Assembly: GCA_019894815.1 (NCBI GenBank)
Contig: JAGXNU010000050.1
Span: 1-10,868, forward strand
DNA from: Promethearchaeota archaeon
GTDB lineage: Archaea > Asgardarchaeota > Lokiarchaeia > Sigyniarchaeales > SOKP01
Direction: 5' to 3'
DNA length: 10,868 nucleotides
Positions 1 to 8,500 of the stretch are shown here, piece after piece. The notes beneath the pieces were generated by a model. The model did not search any database. It had not been told where the DNA came from and worked only from the letters and a program-made list of their open reading frames with translations. The position numbers and the translations under genes were made by a program. Position 1 is the first letter of the stretch; each line of letters begins with the position of its first letter.

Positions 1-2499
1 TATTAACAAATCGTTCATCACAGGTTTAAGCATTACTGGATTTTTTTTCGCAATTTTAGAGATTATTTGAGCAATCACCTTTTTGATTTTAGGATCTAAA
101 CCTGGTTTTAAAATCTGCATGATTTCTACTAAATTTAATCTTTCAATATTGGTTTCTATTAAAGTTTCTAAAGAAACTACGGCATTCAAGACAATATTTG
201 GATCTTCTGATATCAGATTGTCATGTAGAAAGAGTAGTACTTCAACAGGATGTTTAGATGCAATTTTGGAAATAGTAGTTGATATAATACCTTTTGATAT
301 GAATCCGGAGTCATCTTCTAAGATTATCAGTCTTTTTAAGATAAAAAGAGGTTTATCCTCTGATTTTTGAGTTAAAATTGAAGATATTTTTTGCTTTACC
401 TCCGTATCTCCAAGTTTTATATATATTAATAAGGTTGTCAATATTTTTTCGGGATTAAAATGCCATAATCTTCCCAGAAGTGTTATAATACTGGATACAA
501 CCCCCATATTTGAAACATCAATTTTATTAATAATAGCATCTAAATCTAAAGCTTTGGGGGATTCATTATAGTATTTTTCTAAAGCGTTTACAGCTGAAAA
601 TCTCACGTACTCTGCTGAATCTGTCAATCCCTCTGAAATAGGTAATATTGGAATTGATAGTTTCTTAAAGTTACCGATTTTAGATATAATATCGAACATT
701 GAAGCCCTAACTGACTTCCTAGGATCATTCAAAAAAGGAATAATCTTTGATATTAATTTCAAATCAATTTTCTTTATATCTATATTATTTAAACATTGAA
801 TTGCTGCTACTCTAATTTCTTGTTGAGGGTGTGATAGTTTTTCAAAAATAATATTTTGAGGAATCTGATAAGATGATTCGGATAATAATTTTAACACTTC
901 TACTTGTACTTGTACATTTGGATCATTAATAAATTCGATTAAATTAAATTTTGAAATTAATTCATCTTCATTAATATTAATTTTTCTTAGTAATGTCATA
1001 CCGATCAATCTTAGTCTCCATTCAGGATCATTGATAAGATCTGCAAGCAGAAATTCAGGTAATTTTTCAACTAAGTGATTATTATTTTTCACCAGAGAAC
1101 GGGCAACAGAAATACTTTTATCATAGTTTGGAGATTCAAGTGCTTCTATAATCCAAGGTAACACAATATCAGGAACATCACTTTCTAATTGTGTTAAAAT
1201 TTTAATTGAAATTTCTCTAGAATTGGGATTTGGATCACAAATTCCATCCATTAATGAATTCTTAAATTTCAACTCATTCAAATCTTTTTTTGACTTCAAT
1301 GGTATTCGCTCAAACATTAATAGCAGGGTATTTTCAGCATGTATTCTAAGTTTTTTATCTGGATTTTTAATAAAATTAAATAGTGGTATTGGATCAAAAA
1401 TTTGACCACATTCAGTTATTTTGGAGTATTTGATATTGAATTTGAATTCATTTTTTTTTATAAGAAAGAAATAAGATGTTATAATTATCAAAATTGATTC
1501 TTCAATAACAGCAGGCCAAGCAAAAGTAGTAGAAACGGGTACTATTCCTGCTGTAAAAAACCAATAATTGAAAGTAAATGATAATATATTGATATTAACT
1601 ATTAAAAAATTAACCAGAACATTTACACCTATTGCAGCCATTAAATATGCTGCGAAATAGATATCAATTCCGCGATACTTAATCTTTCTGCCCCAAAATC
1701 GCGTAAAATATCCAAAAATTCCAAAAAACAGCGTAACATATACAAAATATGAAGACATTGTAGAAATTGCTAAAGAACCAGTAAAATAGAACCCTATTGT
1801 TTGGAAAAGTGAGATCCATGCCCATACAAAAACAAACAACATTAACCCTAGCATAATAAATGGTGAGGGATCTGTTAGAAATTGATGCATCCCTCTTTTA
1901 TTATCTTCAAAATTCAAGAAAATAGATCTCTTAATATCGGGTATGTGATAATATTGATGTGAAATTCCGGATATATATCCTTTAGAACCATAATATGTTA
2001 ATATCAAGAGGGGATAAAATAGCATCCAAGAGATCCATAAAGTTTGAAAAGGGAATCCAATTAAAGATATCAATATTGGTGGAAGAATTAAGAATAGATA
2101 TAATAATATAGCCATTAAAGCTGAAATTTTCTTATTATCTGATTTATTGATGATATTTTTACTTATGTATCTGTGAAAAGGTGTTAGTCCTTCATCTTTT
2201 TCTTCACTGAGAGCTATAAATATGAAATCTATGAGAGGATAGATTGAGATATAAACAAGACATATGGAAAAAGGAATAATTAATATGAGGGGATGAAGTG
2301 TATTATCAGCAAAGATAAATGCCATTCCTACAACAACCATCACTGCAATACTAAACAGAAGACCATAAATTAAACATTGTAACCGATCAATAAAACTAAA
2401 TTCTCCTTTTTTAACTAAAGCTACTTGCTTGTAAATAATAAAAAAACCAATAAAAAAGAATACTATAAATATTATTATTATCAATAATTCTCCCAACAA
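1..2499 (-). CDS. Polytopic membrane protein with C-terminal HEAT-repeat domain (3' end outside window)
   Basis: The minus strand is open for 833 codons from a TTG at 2499 to the left edge, with no stop. The first roughly 350 residues hold about nine hydrophobic segments (near residues 5-23, 40-64, 68-97, 124-148, 152-171, 213-239, 249-265, 281-304 and 312-348). From about residue 370 to the edge the protein is a series of paired amphipathic helices with the HEAT signature of D-P followed by V/I-R and a hydrophobic helix, for example NDPEWRLRLIGMTLL, NDPRKSVRASMFDII and TDSAEYVRFSAVNAL. HEAT arrays are protein-binding scaffolds, so the protein probably displays one on a membrane face. Its partner and role are unknown and I do not recognise the family. 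No in-frame ATG occurs near the beginning: a TGA lies at 2512-2514, and the first start-type codons are TTG at 2499 and 2496. A good ribosome binding site supports 2499. The gene is divergent from the GINS gene. Confidence 0.8.
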   Translation of the reverse strand, partial: MLGELLIIIIFIVFFFIGFFIIYKQVALVKKGEFSFIDRLQCLIYGLLFSIAVMVVVGMAFIFADNTLHPLILIIPFSICLVYISIYPLIDFIFIALSEEKDEGLTPFHRYISKNIINKSDNKKISALMAILLYLFLILPPILISLIGFPFQTLWISWMLFYPLLILTYYGSKGYISGISHQYYHIPDIKRSIFLNFEDNKRGMHQFLTDPSPFIMLGLMLFVFVWAWISLFQTIGFYFTGSLAISTMSSYFVYVTLFFGIFGYFTRFWGRKIKYRGIDIYFAAYLMAAIGVNVLVNFLIVNINILSFTFNYWFFTAGIVPVSTTFAWPAVIEESILIIITSYFFLIKKNEFKFNIKYSKITECGQIFDPIPLFNFIKNPDKKLRIHAENTLLLMFERIPLKSKKDLNELKFKNSLMDGICDPNPNSREISIKILTQLESDVPDIVLPWIIEALESPNYDKSISVARSLVKNNNHLVEKLPEFLLADLINDPEWRLRLIGMTLLRKININEDELISKFNLIEFINDPNVQVQVEVLKLLSESSYQIPQNIIFEKLSHPQQEIRVAAIQCLNNIDIKKIDLKLISKIIPFLNDPRKSVRASMFDIISKIGNFKKLSIPILPISEGLTDSAEYVRFSAVNALEKYYNESPKALDLDAIINKIDVSNMGVVSSIITLLGRLWHFNPEKILTTLLIYIKLGDTEVKQKISSILTQKSEDKPLFILKRLIILEDDSGFISKGIISTTISKIASKHPVEVLLFLHDNLISEDPNIVLNAVVSLETLIETNIERLNLVEIMQILKPGLDPKIKKVIAQIISKIAKKNPVMLKPVMNDLLI

Positions 2500-2505
2500 A
2501 AGTGG

Positions 2506-2513
2506 ATCACTTC
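2506..2513 (-). promoter_or_regulatory. Ribosome binding site for the HEAT-repeat membrane gene, supporting a TTG start
   Basis: Read on the minus strand, GAAGTGATCC resembles the archaeal Shine-Dalgarno consensus GGAGGTGATC and ends six or seven bases before TTG 2499. It is the main evidence for choosing this non-ATG start. Confidence 0.45.
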
Positions 2514-2517
2514 AAAA

Positions 2518-2535
2518 ATGTTAAAAAGTTAACAT
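2518..2535. repeat. Perfect inverted repeat in the divergent spacer
   Basis: ATGTTAA, a 4-base spacer AAAG, then TTAACAT: two perfect 7-bp arms. It lies between the HEAT-repeat membrane gene and the GINS gene, just upstream of the ribosome binding site of the former. It could be an operator for a dimeric regulator or a weak hairpin at the start of the minus-strand transcript. In such A+T-rich DNA a 7-bp arm may also arise by chance. Confidence 0.4.
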
Positions 2536-2558
2536 AGTATTGTTTCTGGTTGCTAAAC

Positions 2559-2568
2559 AATTTAATAG
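2559..2568 (+). promoter_or_regulatory. Candidate TATA element for the GINS gene
   Basis: The A/T stretch AATTTAATAG lies about 25-30 bases before the likely transcription start near 2590, which in turn precedes the Shine-Dalgarno site at 2596. The position fits an archaeal TATA box. The surrounding DNA is so A+T-rich that the exact element is uncertain. Confidence 0.3.
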
Positions 2569-2607
2569 ATAAAAGAATTTTAAATTATTAAATATGGTGT
2601 GAAAAAC

Positions 2608-3168
2608 ATGGAAAAAATTGAAATCCCTTTAGATGATGCTTTAAAACGATTAGATTTTATATTTAAAAATGAAACCTTATCTACTGAATGTATAAATGAT
2701 CATGAGGGTTTTTCATTATTGGGAGATTCATTTGGACCCTTTGAAAAAGGAAAAAAATATAGAATGAAAAATTTTTCAGCCATCCCATTTATTGAAAGTG
2801 GAGTTTTAGTTGTTAGTCAAAATGAGAAATATGATAATGTTGATATCCAAAGGTTCGCCATTAGAGAACGTGATAGTCAGAAACTTATCCAACAAGATAA
2901 AGATAACTTTTTGATAAAATCTAAAGAGTTTCGCTCATTAATGGAAAAGGACGTAGAATATAAGAAAAAACCAAAAATAGATCTTGATAGATATAATTCT
3001 TATACCACTAATATCATTGATAGTAGGTTATTAAAATTGTTAAAATTAGCAAAAACCGAACTATCTCTAGATGATGAAAAAAGATTGACGAAATCAGAAC
3101 AGTTACTGTTTAATAAGATTTATAACATAATAAGAAAATGGAGAACATTCTTTTTAACATTTAAATAA
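2608..3168 (+). CDS. GINS complex subunit, Gins23-like (DNA replication factor)
   Basis: The protein has 186 residues from ATG 2608. GINS binds MCM and the Cdc45/RecJ-like protein to form the replicative helicase complex. The N-terminal part carries a B-domain-like motif, GPFEKGKKYRMKNF, followed by a short hydrophobic stretch (IPFIESGVLVV); in the archaeal family the equivalent reads roughly G-K-E-Y-E-L-P-x-W-L-A. A helical region follows (IQRFAIRERDSQKL). The C-terminal part has the A-domain pattern R-L-x-K-L-L-x-L-A, then L-T-x-x-E-x-x-L-[FY]-x-x-[IL]-x-x-x-I-x-x-W. B domain before A domain is the Gins23 (Psf2/Psf3-type) order. Length fits the family. I chose ATG 2608 over GTG 2599, nine bases upstream in frame, because GGTGTG at 2596-2601 is a well-spaced ribosome binding site for the ATG and would overlap the GTG. 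The gene converges on pyrE with a 2-bp gap. The assignment rests on remembered motifs; the match is moderate. Confidence 0.62.
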   Translation: MEKIEIPLDDALKRLDFIFKNETLSTECINDHEGFSLLGDSFGPFEKGKKYRMKNFSAIPFIESGVLVVSQNEKYDNVDIQRFAIRERDSQKLIQQDKDNFLIKSKEFRSLMEKDVEYKKKPKIDLDRYNSYTTNIIDSRLLKLLKLAKTELSLDDEKRLTKSEQLLFNKIYNIIRKWRTFFLTFK

Positions 3169-3170
3169 AT

Positions 3171-3842
3171 TTAAAGGTCTATTTGGCTTGTACCATATTT
3201 TTTAAAATAATCCTTAATAGTATCAGATTGGAGCTTATTTGGTTTTAATAAGGGTATAATTTCTAATGCATTACTCATAGCAAAAAACTTCACATTCTCT
3301 TCTAAAAGGATTTCTTCTACTTTTTTACCATCATCACGTATCTCATTCCTTTCCGTCATAACTATTGAAGCTATTATTTCTACATCTAGTTTTTCTAAAG
3401 ATTTGATAGTGTTAATTAAAGATCCAGCTGTAGTTGTAGTATCTTCAAGTATTATCACCTTGCCTTTAGGTTCTCCAAGAAAAAATCGATCTTTAAGATC
3501 TCCGTGTTCTTTAAATTTTCCTCTCCCCATCGGTAATAAAAACGTTCCTTTACTGAAGTTTGATTGTTCTTTTGCCCATTTCAATTGTGTAATTATTCCT
3601 AATTTAGTTGCACCTTCAGGTACACCATAAAAGCAATCAGGAGTTAAATTCAAGAATTTGACAAAAGATATTACGAAATCAGTTAGATAATCCATTAGAA
3701 AAACATCTTGAGCAATAGTCCTCCAATTTACATACCAACTTGATAGGCGCCCTGATTTTAACTTGATTGGTTCATTAAAAAAACCAACTACTTCATTTTC
3801 AATAATAAATTCTAAAAATTTTGATTTATCTTCCCAATCCAA
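3171..3842 (-). CDS. pyrE: Orotate phosphoribosyltransferase
   Basis: This enzyme joins orotate to PRPP to give orotidine 5'-monophosphate, the fifth step of de novo pyrimidine synthesis, in the cytoplasm. The PRPP-binding signature of type I phosphoribosyltransferases is clear at residues 129-141 (VIILEDTTTTAGS). An N-terminal substrate-binding stretch, IKLKSGRLSSWYVNW, starts near residue 26. A mobile-loop motif with K-x-H-G sits at about 111-114 (FKEHGD). At 223 residues it is slightly longer than many archaeal homologues. No ATG is available: an in-frame TGA precedes, and TTG 3842 is the first standard start codon, with AGGTT at 3854-3850 as a possible ribosome binding site. It is the last gene of the topoisomerase VI operon, 10 bp after the small helical gene. 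It could be an OPRT-like paralogue rather than the pathway enzyme, but the key motifs look intact. Confidence 0.82.
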   Translation of the reverse strand: MDWEDKSKFLEFIIENEVVGFFNEPIKLKSGRLSSWYVNWRTIAQDVFLMDYLTDFVISFVKFLNLTPDCFYGVPEGATKLGIITQLKWAKEQSNFSKGTFLLPMGRGKFKEHGDLKDRFFLGEPKGKVIILEDTTTTAGSLINTIKSLEKLDVEIIASIVMTERNEIRDDGKKVEEILLEENVKFFAMSNALEIIPLLKPNKLQSDTIKDYFKKYGTSQIDL

Positions 3843-3852
3843 TATAATAAAC

Positions 3853-4374
3853 CTATTCTTTCATAATTAAGTATTCTTTTCTTGCTTTCGAGTATTCCTT
3901 ATCACTAATTTTACCTTGAAGAAATTCCTGCTCTATCTGTCTCATTATTTTCCTTTTATCAGCGAGTTTTTTTTTATTTTCTTCTTTTATAAAAGTAGAT
4001 AAAATGGACCCGCAAGCTTTACTGATATCTTTTTTATTTGATTTTTTATCTAATTTTTCAATGTAAGATTTTATTGGTTTTACTAAATCTAATTTTTTTT
4101 TTGCTAGTTCATCAATTCTTTCAAGGACTGTTTCAATCTCTGTTTCATCCTCTCCATCTAAAACTGAGATCATTCTTGGAATGGCGATTTCTGTTAAAAT
4201 CTCATCTAGATATTTCTCTATTTCTTTCTCAATAGTCTTATCATTATATGTAGGTAATTTATTTTTCCTTATGTATTCAATAAAAATTAAAGGTAATTCA
4301 ACTGGCCATTCTTTAATTTCATCTTTACCTACAAGTTGTACAATTCCTCCATCCTTTTTATGAAATATTCTCAT
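3853..4374 (-). CDS. Small helical protein of unknown function, HEAT-like core and SHOCT-like tail
   Basis: I do not recognise this family. The 173 residues are predicted almost entirely helical and highly charged, with no membrane segment or signal peptide. Residues 1-35 look like a small beta-rich start (MRIFHKKDGGIVQLVGKDEI). Residues 50-130 form amphipathic helices with a HEAT-like spacing (IAIPRMISVLDGEDETEIETVLERI). The end, about 144-168, has the pattern Q-x-x-x-x-G-x-I-[ST]-x-x-E-[YF]-x-x-x-[KR]-x-x-[YL], resembling the SHOCT oligomerisation motif. It begins 17 bp after the top6A stop, behind a strong Shine-Dalgarno site, and ends 10 bp before pyrE. Translation in one transcript with both topoisomerase VI subunits suggests, but does not show, that it works with or regulates the enzyme. 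Confidence 0.8.
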   Translation of the reverse strand: MRIFHKKDGGIVQLVGKDEIKEWPVELPLIFIEYIRKNKLPTYNDKTIEKEIEKYLDEILTEIAIPRMISVLDGEDETEIETVLERIDELAKKKLDLVKPIKSYIEKLDKKSNKKDISKACGSILSTFIKEENKKKLADKRKIMRQIEQEFLQGKISDKEYSKARKEYLIMKE

Positions 4375-4380
4375 TTCCTC

Positions 4381-4388
4381 TCATCTCC
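4381..4388 (-). promoter_or_regulatory. Strong ribosome binding site for the 173-residue gene
   Basis: On the minus strand GGAGATGA ends six bases before ATG 4374. It is close to the consensus GGAGGTGA and lies within the 17-bp gap after top6A. Confidence 0.55.
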
Positions 4389-4391
4389 TAA

Positions 4392-5579
4392 TTAGATCCA
4401 GTCTCCTGTTGTAAGCTTTTCAGGTAAATATCTATCTGTTAGAAATTCAAAACCGTGCGATGAAAAAGCTTGAATTTCTGCCTTAATTTTCAATTTCACT
4501 GCTAGTTTGAGGTCTTGTTCCCATTCTTTGTTTTTTTTAACGAAATCTTCGTTGAGGAGATCAGTCGTTCTTTTTATGTCTTGTTTATTCATGGGAATAC
4601 GGGCGGAGTTTGGAATTTTGTACTTATCCAAATCTCTCGTAAGTACTCCTAGAAGTTTAATATTAGGTGTTGCGAGAAAGGGACTTTCATAACTCAATCT
4701 CTTCGACCCACGTAAATAGATCGAATGAATATAATGTCCATAAGGGTCACTATCCACTAAGCTAAAGACTGGGAGATTTAATTCTTTACTTAATCTTTTT
4801 AAAAACATTCTCACCGCTACATTTCCTACTCCTTGTGCGGTTAATAGAATACATGGATATTTCCGCCAAAATCTTGCCTCTGCTAAACGCATCATTGCCG
4901 CATCTTTTTCAATTACTAATATGAATTCAGCATCAGATTCAATAATCTCAACATTATCAAGCATTGGAGATATTGTCCATCCACCGCCACCTAAACCTTC
5001 AAGATCAATAATATCATTCCTATCTCTTATTCGAAGTCTTCCTACACAAGATCCTTTAGCAGAAGCAACGATATGTGTTGAATTCCTTGTCGTGTAAAGC
5101 ATACTAGCCACATCTTCAATGCATTTATCACTATTTTTTTGATCTCCGAAAAGTGTAACTGCCGAATAGAAAATTTCTCTTTTAGTAGCGTGAAGATCTT
5201 TTAGTAATAACTCATTCACCTTTTCTAATACTTTCATCACACGTGTGATATCAGCTACACTTGCAAGAGAATGGAATTGTTTTTCCATTATTTGCTTACC
5301 TAAAAGAAGTAAATCATTTTCTTCATCCCATATTATATTTCCCGTGGTTCTTGAAGGAAGAAAAATTGATGGTCTTCCATCTTTATAAATTTTTTCAATA
5401 ATAGAATCTATAAATTCACGTATTCTTTTGAGAGCTTGTGTTTTATTTAAATCATCAATTTCAACAGTTTCTACAGGTAAAATTTTTTTATTTTTTTGTT
5501 CTTTTAAGTTTCTATTTAAATATTCTTGAAATAGTTGTTTTGTAGCTTTTAAATCCCAATTTTCACTTTTAGATGCCAT
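4392..5579 (-). CDS. top6A: DNA topoisomerase VI subunit A (Spo11-like), plant TOP6A-type
   Basis: This is the DNA-cleaving subunit of the A2B2 type IIB topoisomerase, which makes two-base-staggered double-strand breaks through a 5'-phosphotyrosine link. The protein has 395 residues from ATG 5579. The winged-helix (CAP-like) domain carries the active-site Tyr138 in TKREIFYS. The Toprim domain has its acidic metal ligands Glu224 (VIEKDA) and Asp276/Asp278 (DSDPYG), so the enzyme looks fully active. Sequence around the catalytic site (LFGDQ, then a D-x-C-I-x-D-V-x-x-M-L pattern), SAKGSCVGRL, and the C-terminal stretches QDIKRTTDLLNEDFVKKN and AEIQAFSSHGFEFL resemble plant TOP6A/SPO11-3 and eukaryotic SPO11 far more than the usual archaeal proteins, which read Y-Y-x-x-x-x-W-G at the first site. 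It starts 11 bp after the top6B stop, with GAGGT overlapping that stop as ribosome binding site. Confidence 0.95.
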   Translation of the reverse strand: MASKSENWDLKATKQLFQEYLNRNLKEQKNKKILPVETVEIDDLNKTQALKRIREFIDSIIEKIYKDGRPSIFLPSRTTGNIIWDEENDLLLLGKQIMEKQFHSLASVADITRVMKVLEKVNELLLKDLHATKREIFYSAVTLFGDQKNSDKCIEDVASMLYTTRNSTHIVASAKGSCVGRLRIRDRNDIIDLEGLGGGGWTISPMLDNVEIIESDAEFILVIEKDAAMMRLAEARFWRKYPCILLTAQGVGNVAVRMFLKRLSKELNLPVFSLVDSDPYGHYIHSIYLRGSKRLSYESPFLATPNIKLLGVLTRDLDKYKIPNSARIPMNKQDIKRTTDLLNEDFVKKNKEWEQDLKLAVKLKIKAEIQAFSSHGFEFLTDRYLPEKLTTGDWI

Positions 5580-5590
5580 TTAAGTTAACC

Positions 5591-8500
5591 TCATTTTAGT
5601 TTCCAATGTTTCTTATTTTTAATAATTAGCATTTCTACTTTTTCTCTCCTTACTAATTCTTTTAATCGATTCTGGAGATACCTTGCATCCATCATATCTT
5701 TGATTTTTAATTTAAATATAAGATGGGTTATGTTTTGCCATTCATTGTTGAGTGTTGCTATTATCTTATCTGTAGTAATAACGGGTAAGGTAGTCTGGAT
5801 GGTTTGGGGAATAATTCCTTTAGGTTTTGGTTTGGGAGGTGTTTCTTTTATGGGTTTACTTTCTTTAGAGGTGACATAATTTTCAAGAGATTCGGGTCTT
5901 TTTGAAATAAGTTTGACAAGCTCCTCCTCTACCTCTATTGTTGGTTTTTCAACCATGGCTTCAGTCTTCTTGTAAGACTGTATTTTATTTATTATGTCTA
6001 TTTTTTTTGAATTTGGTGATATTGATATATCGAATTCTTTACTATATTCTAATAATTCTTTGATGGTCCATTTTAAAAGAGTTTTTTCTGAAAAAGTCTC
6101 TGTCTCAGGTTTATGATCTTCAGTTCTACTTTTTTCATCCACTGCTTCTTCAACTTCTTTTTCCCATTCAATTTCTACTTTTTTAGGGATTTCTTTTCTC
6201 TCTCCTTCCTTCTGTATAACCGGTTTCTCTGTTCTCTGTTCTACAATTAATTTAAGAGTAGTTTTTTTACCAATTGCCTCTTTCATTAATCTTTCTAACT
6301 CTTCTGGAGAAGATTTCTCTTTATACTCACTTTCTGTAGTTTTAGCTATATTAAAGAGACTCTCTACAAATGTGGGGATGTATCTTTCAATGACACTTGA
6401 TCGTTTTTCTGTTTTTCTAAAAGTATCTTTTTTATTCAAATATGCTCTTAAACGTCTTCCAATTGCTTCTAGGCAATATTTAATCTCCTTAATTAATTCT
6501 TCATCTTCGGCTAAAGCATTTTTAGATTGAGATTTAAACATTAAATGTACATAAGGACCCGATACATTAACTAAGAGTTTAATAGGCCCTTTAGGTAAGT
6601 TGTTATCAAAGGTGTCTAATTTATAATTCTTCCAATTAACAGATTGAACTGCTTTTGTTATAGCACATTCTGCACTATCTCTTAGTTTGGGTGTTCGGTT
6701 TACAAATCTAGATAAAACATCCCTAGAACGTTTAGGAGTATCGAGTTTCTTAGGATCATTGCAATATGCCAAAGCTGCTTCAACTACATATGCTAAACCT
6801 TTACCACTTGTTGGAGGCCTTGTTTCAGCAGAAGCAAAATCATCGTCTTTTGAATGGATATCGATAAAATAATTTAATAGATCACGATAACTACTTCCTG
6901 ACTCATCATCTAATTTTTTAAATACTTTGTTAAAAGTGTTATTGAATTCATCTGGATCTCCATTATTTTCTAAAATATCATAACTTGCGAGTATTCTTGA
7001 GACAGATATTTCTATTTCACTATTATTTACGCTACGATCTAAAGGAGCATCTTCACTTGATAAGCTTTCTTGCTTTTTCTTCTCCTTCAATAAAGTTTCC
7101 TTAACAGACACAAGGTTTGAAACAGGATCATCAAAGTCTTCGATATTTTCTGATATTTTTAAACCAATTTCTTTTACTAAAGTATTTTCTAATACTCTAT
7201 CCCCAACTGGTATAGCGGTATCAGTTGGTGGACCCATGTATTTTATCGATTTAAATGCGTGAAAAAGAGAATTGAATTGTTCATTACTCAATTCAACGGG
7301 CTTAGCTTTAGAAATTTGTACTTCTCGAATTAAATCCTCATATTCAGTTCGAGAAGGAAATTTCTTTAGTTCTAAAAGCCCAGATTCATTTCTTTTAATT
7401 AATTCATATATTTGATTTTTAATTTCCTCATTTTGTTTGTTGATTTTATTAATTTCTTTTACTAATTTATCCACTTCTTTCTCAATATTTTTCTGCTCTT
7501 TTTTAGTATTAACTGTTTCTATTCGACGATTATGTTTATTTATACTTTTATTTATGCTGATAAGATTTTTATCCTTATTAATAAATTCACTAATTAGAGT
7601 CCAATAATCATTTTTTAAATCATCAGATTTTAATGAATAAATAATAATTTTATCTCTTAGTTTTTCTGACCGTCCATACACCCTTTTTTCTTTTTTTAGA
7701 AGGTAAATTGGATCCTCTTTTTTTTTCGATTTTGTTATGAATCCCTCTTTAAGAATAAGGAGATTATTTTTATTTTGTAAATCTTTTTCAGCAATAATTA
7801 TTATTTCTTTCGCGGTTTTAGGGCTAACACGTACAAAGTTTTCTTGTAGAAATGCAGAAACTGTTAAATTTTCTGATTTTGCTATGAGATCTTGCAAATC
7901 ACCTATATTGGTTGATGAAGGGTGTGGTTTAGCATATTTAGGTTGTTTTGGAAAGGATGATACTAATCTAGGATATGTTATTTGTTCTCCGTAAGGATCA
8001 ATGAAAAGGATTGTGATGTGAGGATTCATCAACGCAGTTTCATTGATATACGTGTCTACATAACCCCTAACATATTTCACGTTTAAGTAGTTTAACTTAA
8101 TATATGTACCATGTCCAAAAGGACTATCAAAATCAACAGGGTGTATTAAATAACGTTTTTCATTTTTTGAAGTTGTGAAAAACTCAGATGTATTAGCATA
8201 CACCATATCGCTAGTTTTAGATGCTACAATAATAGGTTTTCCTGTTGTATTTTGGGCATCAGAAAAAGCACTTGGAGCTCCAAAACCTTGACTACCTCGA
8301 GTTTGTTTTAATTCAACGCTTTTTGAACTTGCTAAGTATTTTCCAAACTTACGAAGATCTCCCTTGCTCATTCCGATTCCATTATCAAATATCTCGATTG
8401 TATAATTCATAACGTTTTTTTGCGATAATTCCGAAGTTAAAAAAGAAGGAGGTTCAGATTCTCTCAATCTTACTACTACAATTGGCTCTATATCAACTAA

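Noticed and set aside
83..370. Plus-strand open frame of 95 codons
   Set aside because: It lies opposite the HEAT-repeat gene, whose minus-strand frame is open for all 833 codons and gives coherent repeat motifs. The plus-strand product has no recognisable features.
1223..1405. Plus-strand open frame of 60 codons
   Set aside because: It is antisense to the HEAT-repeat coding region and has low-complexity composition.
1..2499. Possibility that this long stretch is non-coding or holds a pseudogene
   Set aside because: Hand translation of the minus strand shows no stop codon over 2499 bases in one frame, with membrane segments and HEAT motifs throughout.
2599..2607. GTG 2599 as start of the GINS gene
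   Set aside because: GGTGTG at 2596-2601 is ideally placed as a ribosome binding site for ATG 2608; the GTG has no site of its own.
7737..7994. Plus-strand open frame of 85 codons with a hydrophobic start
   Set aside because: It is antisense to the top6B H2TH region; the hydrophobic stretch is the complement of coding sequence for charged residues.
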